Origin: Dialister sp. UBA6422
GTDB lineage: Bacteria; Bacillota; Negativicutes; Veillonellales; Dialisteraceae
Assembly: GCA_002439665.1 (NCBI GenBank)
Contig: DJPC01000007.1
Coordinates: forward strand, 489-17,191
Length of the DNA: 16,703 nt
Direction of reading: 5' to 3'
A program made the translations under genes and the position numbers. Below, piece by piece: positions 1 to 6,827 of this stretch. The stretch's first letter is position 1, and each line of letters opens with the position of its first letter. Under the pieces are notes generated by a model. That model was not told where the DNA came from. It worked only from the letters and a program-made list of their open reading frames with translations, and did not search any database.

Positions 1-2592
1 TAAAGTCAGTAATTGTTTCACATCAAAAGGTTTTGCCATGTGGTAATTCATACCGGCTTTTAAGCATTCCCTTACATCTTCTGTAAAAGCATTGGCTGTA
101 AGACCGATGATCAAAATTTTATGGGCCCTCCCACTTTCCAGTAAGCGAATACTTCGAGTGGCTTCCAAACCATTCATCACAGGCATTTGCATATCCATCA
201 AAATGGCATCATAGGTCCCCATAGGAGCACTTTGAAATTTTTCAACACAAACAGAGCCATTTTCTGCTCGTTCACAAGAGACTCCATACATATCAAGTAA
301 ATCTTTCACCACTTCATAGTTCAGCTCATTATCTTCCGCCACCAGAAGATGCATGCCTTTGACTGCTTCAAAAGACTTTTCTCCTTGTTCTTCCTTTCTT
401 TCATGCTCCTCTTTTGTATAAGTAACGGGTATAGTCACCGTAAAAGTCGTACCTTTCCCTAACTGGCTTTCTACCTTCAAGTGCCCTTTCATCAGGTCCA
501 CCAATTCTTTCACTACCGAAAGTCCTAGCCCGCTTCCTCGGACTTGATTGACACGGGTATCCACAGCCCGAGAAAAAGGATTGTACATTTCTTTCATATA
601 GTCCTTAGACATGCCGATCCCCGTATCAGAAATACGATAGATGAGATGCACTTGATTTGTGTTAGGAATCTGTTCTTCATAAAACTCTTGCATCACATGC
701 CCGCCCTTAGGGGTATATTTGATGGCATTGGATAATAAATTGGTATAAATCTGCCGCAAATGAAGACTATCCACTATGAGTTTTCTCTCTGGAATGGAAT
801 GGATATGACATTCTATATGCAAATGCTTATCTGCGAAAGCAGCAGGTATATCTTCTTTATATTCTTCCATCAAAGACAAAATATCAGTTTCTCTTTCATC
901 TAACAGGAATTTGCCCTTTTCAATGCTTGTCAAATCCAAAATATCATTCACGATTTGCTGCAAGTAACGGCTGGCTTTTTCTATTTTGTGAAGATTTTCT
1001 GCCACTTTTTCTTGATCCTGCAAATGGGATTCTGCAATAGCCGTAAACCCTCGTACCGCATTCATAGGCGTACGGATATCATGGGCCATGCAAGAGAGAA
1101 AATCTGTCTTGGCTTCGTTAGCACGGGTCGCTTCTTCTGCAAGAGAAATCAGTCTTTCTTCTTTTCGTTTCAATTCACTGATGAGACGAATCACGAAAAG
1201 CACATGGGTGACCTCTCCTTTTTCATTTCTTCGTTTCACAATGAATCTAGCCTGATGCCAGTTGCCATCTTGTGCCAAGTATTCGATAGAGACCGTATCA
1301 TCTTGTCCCAATCTTTGAGGCAAGGTAGACAAGTCAAAGAAACGCCTCACTTCCTGTCGGTGCTTAGGAACCACAAAAGTCTCACACAAGGTTTCTAATT
1401 TTTCTGATGCTTTTCCTGCAACTCCAGTCAAGCGATGTACTTCATTATCACTAGTCACTTCATCATAGTGATCACTCATTAGATTGATACGGAAAATAGA
1501 AAAATAAAGTTTCCCTAAGGCAGATAAGATTTCATTAGATAGTTTCGCTTCTACCAAAGCTTGTTCCAATTTCTTCTGATTCTGCTTTTCTTGTTGGATG
1601 ATATCATCGATATAATGGTAGGCTAGCATTACCTTGTATTGACCGTCTTGCTCCCGGATACGAACCACTTGTCCTTCAAAGTACTGATACCCACCTGCAT
1701 TGGGAATAGTCTTATAACGGAAAGTAACCCGCGCTTGATGCTGTAAGTTTCTCCGAATCTCTTCTAAGGAGAAAAATTTCTTAAATGCTGCTTTGTCACT
1801 GGTCACAAAAGCATCGGCATAGGCATTCATATTAGAAATAAAATCAAATTCCTCATCAACCCGTACCCGTTTCATCTGATAGAAATTGGCCACCACACTT
1901 AATTTCAAGGGCCGGAATTTTCCAGTATTCATATTGAGCAAATACACACTGGTATAATCCTGACTGAGTATTTCCAAAAGAAGCCTATCTTCAGCCAGTT
2001 CTTTTTTGTTTTCTTTGATTTCCTGTTTTTTATTTTCCAGCTTGTTATGGATGATGAAATTTTGCTTGGCTGCCCCCAGGTAACCACTGACTAAACGCAT
2101 CAAACCAGTAAATTCTTCTAGCTGTGATACATCCGAATTATCCACGCCTACAAACCCATAGAGTGTGGTCCCAAAAGTAAAGGGAAATTCAATGACAGAA
2201 CGCACATGCTGCGCATGAAGGATGACATATTCATGAGGCATAGTGAGCCGCACGTTTTCCATATCAGAAATCACGACACTCTTTCCTTCTAAAAATTCCT
2301 GATACCAATAGGGAATTTCTCCCGCATGCACCCTCTGCAATCCATCTTTTTGCGAAGCTACGCCTTCGTTGCACCATTCCACGGTATTGGTAAATATATC
2401 CGCCCGCTCTTGTACTTCAAAAATATATGCCCGATCTGCTTGGGTGTATTGACCAATAGCTTCCATCACTTTATGTAATATCTGATATGCTTTTTCAAGC
2501 GTAGTGGCTTGATTCAGGGCTATCAATGTGTTCACAATACGATCCAATGACTTTACCCGATTTTCTTTACCTATATATTGCTTTTTTTCCAT
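1..2592 (-). CDS. Hybrid sensor histidine kinase/response regulator (C-terminus cut by window edge)
   Basis: Reading the minus strand from the ATG at 2592 gives 864 codons without a stop; the gene runs off the left edge. No membrane segment is seen, so it is probably cytoplasmic. Order: GAF-like domain (about 8-150), helical linker, two PAS-like regions (about 206-330 and 357-467), HisKA with H-box SCMAHDIRTPMNAV (phospho-acceptor His504), HATPase with N-box Asn622 (LLSNAIKYTPKGG), G1 box DTGIG at 656 and G2 box GSGLGLS at 686, then a receiver starting near 745 with the acidic AEDN and phospho-acceptor Asp800 (ILMDMQMPVMNG). The receiver is nearly complete, ending at AKPFDVKQ; an Hpt domain could follow outside the window. 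The start is supported by GAGG six nt upstream. By family knowledge it autophosphorylates His504 and passes the phosphate to Asp800. The signal is unknown; GAF and PAS suggest a small molecule or redox cue. Confidence 0.93.
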   Translation of the reverse strand, partial: MEKKQYIGKENRVKSLDRIVNTLIALNQATTLEKAYQILHKVMEAIGQYTQADRAYIFEVQERADIFTNTVEWCNEGVASQKDGLQRVHAGEIPYWYQEFLEGKSVVISDMENVRLTMPHEYVILHAQHVRSVIEFPFTFGTTLYGFVGVDNSDVSQLEEFTGLMRLVSGYLGAAKQNFIIHNKLENKKQEIKENKKELAEDRLLLEILSQDYTSVYLLNMNTGKFRPLKLSVVANFYQMKRVRVDEEFDFISNMNAYADAFVTSDKAAFKKFFSLEEIRRNLQHQARVTFRYKTIPNAGGYQYFEGQVVRIREQDGQYKVMLAYHYIDDIIQQEKQNQKKLEQALVEAKLSNEILSALGKLYFSIFRINLMSDHYDEVTSDNEVHRLTGVAGKASEKLETLCETFVVPKHRQEVRRFFDLSTLPQRLGQDDTVSIEYLAQDGNWHQARFIVKRRNEKGEVTHVLFVIRLISELKRKEERLISLAEEATRANEAKTDFLSCMAHDIRTPMNAVRGFTAIAESHLQDQEKVAENLHKIEKASRYLQQIVNDILDLTSIEKGKFLLDERETDILSLMEEYKEDIPAAFADKHLHIECHIHSIPERKLIVDSLHLRQIYTNLLSNAIKYTPKGGHVMQEFYEEQIPNTNQVHLIYRISDTGIGMSKDYMKEMYNPFSRAVDTRVNQVRGSGLGLSVVKELVDLMKGHLKVESQLGKGTTFTVTIPVTYTKEEHERKEEQGEKSFEAVKGMHLLVAEDNELNYEVVKDLLDMYGVSCERAENGSVCVEKFQSAPMGTYDAILMDMQMPVMNGLEATRSIRLLESGRAHKILIIGLTANAFTEDVRECLKAGMNYHMAKPFDVKQLLTL

Positions 2593-2598
2593 AGGTTT

Positions 2599-2626
2599 CC
2601 TCATTTATATGTTTACAAAAATGAGG
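2599..2626 (-). promoter_or_regulatory. Leader hairpin covering the kinase ribosome binding site
   Basis: On the kinase strand, perfect 8-nt arms CCTCATTT and AAATGAGG flank a 12-nt loop. The downstream arm contains the GAGG Shine-Dalgarno, six nt before the ATG at 2592, so folding would hide the ribosome binding site. The arms are A/T-rich, so the hairpin would be only moderately stable. Confidence 0.55.
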
Positions 2627-2632
2627 CGTTGT

Positions 2633-2647
2633 CCCCCCCCAAAAAAA
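2633..2647. repeat. C8/A7 homopolymer tract in the kinase leader
   Basis: Eight C are followed directly by seven A on the plus strand (T7G8 on the kinase strand). It lies between the predicted promoter and the kinase ribosome binding site, inside the predicted untranslated leader. Such tracts are prone to slipped-strand length change; any effect here would be on leader RNA, not reading frame. Confidence 0.8.
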
Positions 2648-2685
2648 TAATGAATAGCTTTCCCTTTTTTTAGTCATTGTTGTCC

Positions 2686-2694
2686 ATTGTATCA
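2686..2694 (-). promoter_or_regulatory. Extended -10 promoter of the hybrid kinase
   Basis: The minus strand reads TGATACAAT, a TGN-extended -10 box with one mismatch to TATAAT. No convincing -35 box lies 17-18 nt upstream, as is common for extended -10 promoters. A start near 2679 would give a leader of about 87 nt that includes the homopolymer tract and the SD hairpin. Confidence 0.5.
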
Positions 2695-2726
2695 CAAACA
2701 CTATCTTTACACGAATGTTTCTAACA

Positions 2727-2780
2727 TTTTATTCCATGCAAAAAGCCAGCCGCTGGGCTGGCTTTTTAAATGGAATAAAA
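2727..2780. terminator. Long symmetric terminator after rplI
   Basis: A near-perfect inverted repeat begins one base past the rplI stop. The core is a 12-bp A5/GCCAGCC arm pair with a GCTG loop (2752-2755), ending in T5 on both strands. After a 2x2 mismatch it continues with an 11-bp outer stem (2727-2737 with 2770-2780). It should terminate the yybS-gdpP-rplI transcript and could work in both directions. It also insulates the kinase promoter just downstream. Confidence 0.88.
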
Positions 2781-3227
2781 TTATTCAGCAACAACAGAAA
2801 CATGGACTGTACTGGTCACTTGCTGATGAACCCACACTTCTACATCATATTCACCCACTGTTTTGATCGGTGCTTTCAGTTTGATGTTCTTCTTTTCCAA
2901 TTTAAATTTATACTGTTTTTCCAAAGCTTCACTGATATCTTTGCCTGTTACAGAGCCGAAAATTCTTCCATCTTCCCCGCTTTGTACTTTGATAACCACT
3001 TTGACAGTTTTCAGCTGAGCTGCCATGATGACTGCTTCATCCGCAGCTACTTTGTCCTTAAATACTTTGGACTCCTGCCGCTGGGATGCGGTATTCAGAT
3101 TGGCTTTGGTTCCTTCTACGCCAAGTCCTTTACGGATGAGTACATTGCGGCCATATGCATCAGCTACTTCTACTACATCCCCTTTTTTGCCCATTTTTTT
3201 CACATCTTGCAACAATACAACTTTCAT
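2781..3227 (-). CDS. rplI: 50S ribosomal protein bL9
   Basis: The 148-aa product has the usual bL9 length and starts MKVVLLQDVKKMGKKGDVVE, the N-terminal RNA-binding domain. The glycine/lysine-rich GYGRN-type region follows (AYGRNVLIRKGL, about 24-35), then a long connecting helix and the C-terminal domain (SGEDGRIFGSVTGKDI, about 83-98). bL9 binds 23S rRNA near the L1 stalk base and helps keep reading frame. The ATG overlaps the gdpP stop by 4 nt (ATGA), so it is probably translationally coupled to gdpP. A strong hairpin terminator follows at once, so rplI is the last gene of the unit. Confidence 0.97.
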   Translation of the reverse strand: MKVVLLQDVKKMGKKGDVVEVADAYGRNVLIRKGLGVEGTKANLNTASQRQESKVFKDKVAADEAVIMAAQLKTVKVVIKVQSGEDGRIFGSVTGKDISEALEKQYKFKLEKKNIKLKAPIKTVGEYDVEVWVHQQVTSTVHVSVVAE

Positions 3228-5212
3228 TCTTTTTCCTCCTCTACTTGCTCACGGACTTTAGCTAAAATAGCTTTTTCCGTTTCTTCTTTATTTCCATCTT
3301 TGCCCAATTGTGCTCCGGCTACGGTCAAATGGCCACCGCCACCAATAGCTTCCATGACAACTTGTACATTGACAGAGCCGTCAGAACGGGCGGAGAGACA
3401 GAGTCCTGTATCAGTGTGATAGTATAGGAAGCTCACTCGAATTTCCTTTACTGTCACCAAATAATCAGCCAGCTGACCAGCTAGCACCTGGGCATCTTCT
3501 ATACCATCAGGACATTCTGCAATGGCAATATACCCATCAACCAGTTTCATATGCGCTAAAATTTCTGCTTTAGCTTTGATGAAATGAATATCTTCTGCAA
3601 AAAGTCGAGATACCAATTTGGTATCAGCACCGCAGCGACGAAGGAAGCTGGCAGCATCAAAAGTTCTAACACTGGTCTGCACGGCAAAGTTCTTCGTATC
3701 TACTACGATCCCAGCATATAAGCACGATGCTTCTAGTTCATTCATCTCTTCACTGCCGTTATAGTATTGCACCAATTCTGTCACCAATTCAGAAGCCGAT
3801 GATGCAGAAGGTTCCATATAAGTCAAAAGTGGTTGCTGAATGATAGAAGCAGCCCGGCGATGGTGATCAATGACCACTTTTTTCTTGGCTTTCTTCAGTA
3901 CTTCCGGTGCAGCTACCAACGCTGGAATATGGGTATCTACCACCACGACCACCGTTTTATCAGTCATAAGACCTTTGGCTTCATTTTCATCAATAAGAAG
4001 TCCTTCTGCTGCGCCGCTTCCTTCTATAGTTTCGACCATCTTCTTACAAGTTTCCCGCTCTTTAGAAAGAACGATATGGGTCTCCACATGGGATGACCGT
4101 GCCAAATGGGTCACCCCTACGGCCGCTCCTAGGGCATCAAAATCTTCATGGTTATGTCCCATAACCAATACAGTATCTGCATCTTCGATGATTTCTTTCA
4201 GCGCCTGGGCCACCACACGGACTCTCACTCGAGTGGAACTTACAGAAGTCGGTGACTTGCCACCAAAGGCTTTCACTTCTTTGCCAATTCTTACAATGGC
4301 CTGATCGCCGCCACGACCTAGTGCCAAGTCCAGGGACACTTGTGCTTCTTCAAATTGTTTGGCAAAAGAATCTTCGCTTTGCACGACCCCAATGGAAAGC
4401 GTAACCGGTATGCGATTCACTGTACGAATAGCACGCACGGCATCTAAAATTTCAAAATTGGTTTGCATCATATCCTGCAGCGCTTTGTGGGAAATGCAAG
4501 CCACAAAGTCAGTGGTAGAGTATTGTTTTATGAACCCCTCTTTTTCACTAAAGCTCTGCAGCACCTTTTCTGTTACATCAGATAAGAGCGCCGAACGTTC
4601 TACATCGGTCATATCGGTTGTGACTTCTGACACATTATCGATACGTATGAGGCAAAATACAGGACGAGCTTCATTACATTCTTTCACAGCCACTTCTACA
4701 TCGGTGCGATCCATAAAGTAAAAAACCATGAAAGGAGCAGTATTTTCTTCTCCAGGGGCTAAGAATTTGTGAAATACCCGGAAATATGTACCCCCTGCAT
4801 GACAATCAAACCAACCCGTTTTCCCCCAGATTTTAGAGATTTTCTGACCTGTCACTAAATCTTGAAAGCGCACCCCTTCATGGGCATCTTGGCCAATCCA
4901 TCCGCGAAATACATCATTGGCCCAAACCAGTTCTTTCTTTTCATCCATCATGGAGATTCCCACAGGTAGATTTTTGACTGCATAGACAGATCCAGCTGAT
5001 ACACCAGAGGAAAGATCATCTAAATACTGCATGAGTTTCTTTTCCTGGTATAGGTCGCAGCGCTTCACGTAAACCACAAAACCAGTCACAATAATAAAGA
5101 ACAAAAATCCCAGCTGCCAATTTTGTGTGGCCAGCATCAGCACTCCTATAATTAGCAGTGCCAGGAGAATCCGGGATGTCTTTTTATATACCCAAATATC
5201 ACTGAGCATCAT
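3224..5212 (-). CDS. gdpP: Cyclic-di-AMP phosphodiesterase, GdpP/YybT type
   Basis: The 662-aa product matches the usual GdpP length and architecture: two N-terminal membrane helices (about 14-28 and 31-48), a PAS domain (about 57-165), a degenerate GGDEF domain (about 175-305, GRGGDQA where active cyclases have GGDEF), DHH (about 340-510) and DHHA1 (about 560-655, GGGGHLTVAGA at 624-634). Metal-binding residues expected of DHH phosphodiesterases are present: H353, D357 and D359 in MGHNHEDFDALG, D426, D449-H450-H451, and D505. By family knowledge it hydrolyses c-di-AMP to pApA and so affects potassium and osmotic balance and the cell wall. Two ATGs are adjacent; GGAG stands about 4 nt from the first (5212) and 7 nt from the second (5209), so the 661-aa start is somewhat favoured. 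The gene overlaps rplI, and yybS lies upstream across a 279-nt gap. Confidence 0.95.
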   Translation of the reverse strand: MMLSDIWVYKKTSRILLALLIIGVLMLATQNWQLGFLFFIIVTGFVVYVKRCDLYQEKKLMQYLDDLSSGVSAGSVYAVKNLPVGISMMDEKKELVWANDVFRGWIGQDAHEGVRFQDLVTGQKISKIWGKTGWFDCHAGGTYFRVFHKFLAPGEENTAPFMVFYFMDRTDVEVAVKECNEARPVFCLIRIDNVSEVTTDMTDVERSALLSDVTEKVLQSFSEKEGFIKQYSTTDFVACISHKALQDMMQTNFEILDAVRAIRTVNRIPVTLSIGVVQSEDSFAKQFEEAQVSLDLALGRGGDQAIVRIGKEVKAFGGKSPTSVSSTRVRVRVVAQALKEIIEDADTVLVMGHNHEDFDALGAAVGVTHLARSSHVETHIVLSKERETCKKMVETIEGSGAAEGLLIDENEAKGLMTDKTVVVVVDTHIPALVAAPEVLKKAKKKVVIDHHRRAASIIQQPLLTYMEPSASSASELVTELVQYYNGSEEMNELEASCLYAGIVVDTKNFAVQTSVRTFDAASFLRRCGADTKLVSRLFAEDIHFIKAKAEILAHMKLVDGYIAIAECPDGIEDAQVLAGQLADYLVTVKEIRVSFLYYHTDTGLCLSARSDGSVNVQVVMEAIGGGGHLTVAGAQLGKDGNKEETEKAILAKVREQVEEEKE

Positions 5213-5224
5213 TACTCTCCTTAT

Positions 5225-5320
5225 CTAGTGAGACATTGATTTATGCAGCGAATAGGAAAGAATCCAGATGGTTATGCTAGACTCTTATCCTTCTTACTAT
5301 ATCCATCAGTGTCTCACTAG
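5225..5320. repeat. 96-nt palindromic element between yybS and gdpP
   Basis: Arms 5225-5240 and 5305-5320 pair over 16 bp (CTAGTGAGACA with TGTCTCACTAG, then TTGAT with ATCAG). The single irregular pair is a G-U wobble in plus-strand RNA but a C-A mismatch in minus-strand RNA. A second, imperfect inner stem lies around 5253-5264 with 5280-5291. It occupies the gap inside an otherwise conserved gene group, on the template of the gdpP leader. It could be a MITE-like insertion, a processing hairpin or a structured RNA. There is no T-tract to make it an ordinary terminator. Confidence 0.6.
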
Positions 5321-5437
5321 TAGTTACACCAAGGAATTTAGAAAATCAAATTCTAATCCTTATCTTCCCATCCCCATAGTCATGGTAACTATTAAAACCA
5401 TTGACTTGTCTCTATCGTACTCGAAACAAGGAATTAT

Positions 5438-5454
5438 TGCAAATATAGTTTGCA
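5438..5454. promoter_or_regulatory. 17-bp palindrome, possible operator upstream of gdpP
   Basis: The sequence TGCAAA-N5-TTTGCA is a perfect 6-bp dyad about 230 nt upstream of gdpP and 40 nt past the yybS stop. It is nested inside a wider 7-bp pair, TCTATCG (5411-5417) with CGATAGA (5462-5468). Either a dimeric regulator site or part of a folded RNA is possible; no regulator can be named. Confidence 0.3.
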
Positions 5455-5491
5455 TAGCTAGCGATAGATGATTCACCGTCATCTGCCCTAA

Positions 5492-6445
5492 TCATTCAAA
5501 ATTTCTCTTCTTTCGATAATTTAATGCCATATCAGAAATTCCTAAATAAACGGTAAATAACTGCAACATCGGAATCCAAATAGAAATCAAAAGAAGAATC
5601 ACACGGAATCTGCGAAGCACAGGATACCGATGAGGAAGCCACCAAAGAGTCGCAATGCCTTGTACCCAAAGGACAAAATAACATAAAGCACCTGCATTAT
5701 AGGCTAAATCTTTATATTGTTCATCGATGGGAAGGAACTGGACACCAATCGCCAGGAGGAAGAGCACAAGAAAAACACGAGGAAAATGCCAGTGATCCAG
5801 TGGCGGAAACTGGGGAATACCTTTGACTCCCAAGCGTTCCAAAACTTTCTTTTCCATGGCCATGCAGCCCCATGCCAGTACCATAGGAGCTACCAAAATA
5901 GCACTCGGTAAGAGTTTCTTCATAGTAGCAAACATAGCATCTGTTTGTTCATTGACCTGATCCAACTGTTCACCGGAATACATCATGGTCGACATCTCTT
6001 TAGACATGTCTTTCATTTGGTTCAGCATATTACCATTGAGCTCACTCCATGAAATTCCCATGAGCAGCACAGAAAAGATGGCATTAAGAGCCAATGAAAT
6101 AAACATCACTGTCACAATGAGGGCAAATGTTTTAATCACAGAATATTGTTTTTCATAACAATAGGCCATAGCAATCCCAGTGACACCAAACATAACAGTC
6201 AAGTAAAATGCCATGGTAATGCCAAAAAAGGCTGAATTTAAAATCATAACACCGCTAGTAGCAATGATGGACCACTTGACTCCTTCTCGGATCCCTAAAT
6301 AGGCAATCGGAAGCGGCAATGCCAAAAGTCCAATGATGGAAATCACAGGTACGTAAAATCCCACCATGGAAAGAACTACTGCCAAAGCGGTACACATGCC
6401 AGCTAACACCACGGCATTGGTATCGCCTGCTTTAAAATGATTCAT
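5492..6445 (-). CDS. yybS: YybS-family (DUF2232) polytopic membrane protein
   Basis: The 317-aa product has about eight hydrophobic helices: five tightly packed in the first 130 residues, a polar loop with many Met/Gln/Asp (about 135-175), then further helices and a basic C-terminus (NYRKKRNFE). Length, topology and position directly upstream of gdpP and rplI match the Bacillus subtilis yybS-gdpP-rplI arrangement, which is the main basis for the name. The function of the family is not established; some members resemble ECF-type S components. The start is well supported: AAAGGAG six nt before the ATG. An extended -10 box lies about 40 nt upstream of the ATG. Unlike many genomes, 279 nt separate it from gdpP. 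Confidence 0.85.
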   Translation of the reverse strand: MNHFKAGDTNAVVLAGMCTALAVVLSMVGFYVPVISIIGLLALPLPIAYLGIREGVKWSIIATSGVMILNSAFFGITMAFYLTVMFGVTGIAMAYCYEKQYSVIKTFALIVTVMFISLALNAIFSVLLMGISWSELNGNMLNQMKDMSKEMSTMMYSGEQLDQVNEQTDAMFATMKKLLPSAILVAPMVLAWGCMAMEKKVLERLGVKGIPQFPPLDHWHFPRVFLVLFLLAIGVQFLPIDEQYKDLAYNAGALCYFVLWVQGIATLWWLPHRYPVLRRFRVILLLISIWIPMLQLFTVYLGISDMALNYRKKRNFE

Positions 6446-6484
6446 ATGTCACTCCTTTGTTTTTACTCATAGAATATTTTATTT

Positions 6485-6493
6485 ATTCTAACA
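6485..6493 (-). promoter_or_regulatory. Extended -10 promoter of yybS
   Basis: The minus strand reads TGTTAGAAT (TGN plus TAGAAT, one mismatch to TATAAT). No good -35 is seen. Transcription would start near 6478, leaving a short leader before the yybS ribosome binding site and driving yybS and probably gdpP-rplI. Confidence 0.45.
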
Positions 6494-6721
6494 TAAGAGA
6501 GAAAGAATGCGTAGTATGAAGTATGTAATAAGAAAAGAAGACTCAAGCATAAAACATCCCATCCTTTTCTGCAAAAATAAAATGGATATATAAAAAATAA
6601 TGGACAGCCTCTTATTTCCATAGGAAACACATAAATATGTCACTGGTTTATCAGATATACACTACCTATTCCATGATATATCTTTATAGAGAAAAATATT
6701 TCCCCTACCATGGAAACCTTG

Positions 6722-6730
6722 TGTTATAAT
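6722..6730 (+). promoter_or_regulatory. Extended -10 promoter of RNase J; 6446-6827 divergent intergenic
   Basis: TGTTATAAT is a perfect TATAAT with a TGN extension. Transcription would begin near 6737 and give a leader of about 90 nt before the TTG start. The 380-nt divergent region between yybS and RNase J is A/T-rich and holds this promoter and the oppositely oriented yybS promoter. A TTGACA at 6764-6769 has no well-spaced -10 partner. I see no gene or strong RNA structure in the rest. Confidence 0.6.
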
Positions 6731-6827
6731 AATCGGAGCGACTATTGAACGGCTTTTTTATTTTTGACATATAACATACTGATATATTTTCAAAAATACT
6801 TACAATTGAATAGGAGGTTTGATAATC

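Noticed and set aside
2715..3419. 234-codon open frame on the plus strand
   Set aside because: It lies opposite rplI and the end of gdpP, has low-complexity Phe/Ser-rich composition and no recognisable family; it is a shadow of the real genes.
5268..5471. 67-codon plus-strand open frame in the yybS-gdpP gap
   Set aside because: No ribosome binding site, no family resemblance, and it runs through the palindromic element; treated as chance.
5213..5491. c-di-AMP (ydaO-type) riboswitch upstream of gdpP
   Set aside because: None of the conserved ydaO core segments could be recognised on the minus strand; only palindromes were found.
6764..6769. TTGACA upstream of RNase J as its -35 box
   Set aside because: The nearest -10-like sequence is only about 13 nt away; the extended -10 at 6722-6730 is better.
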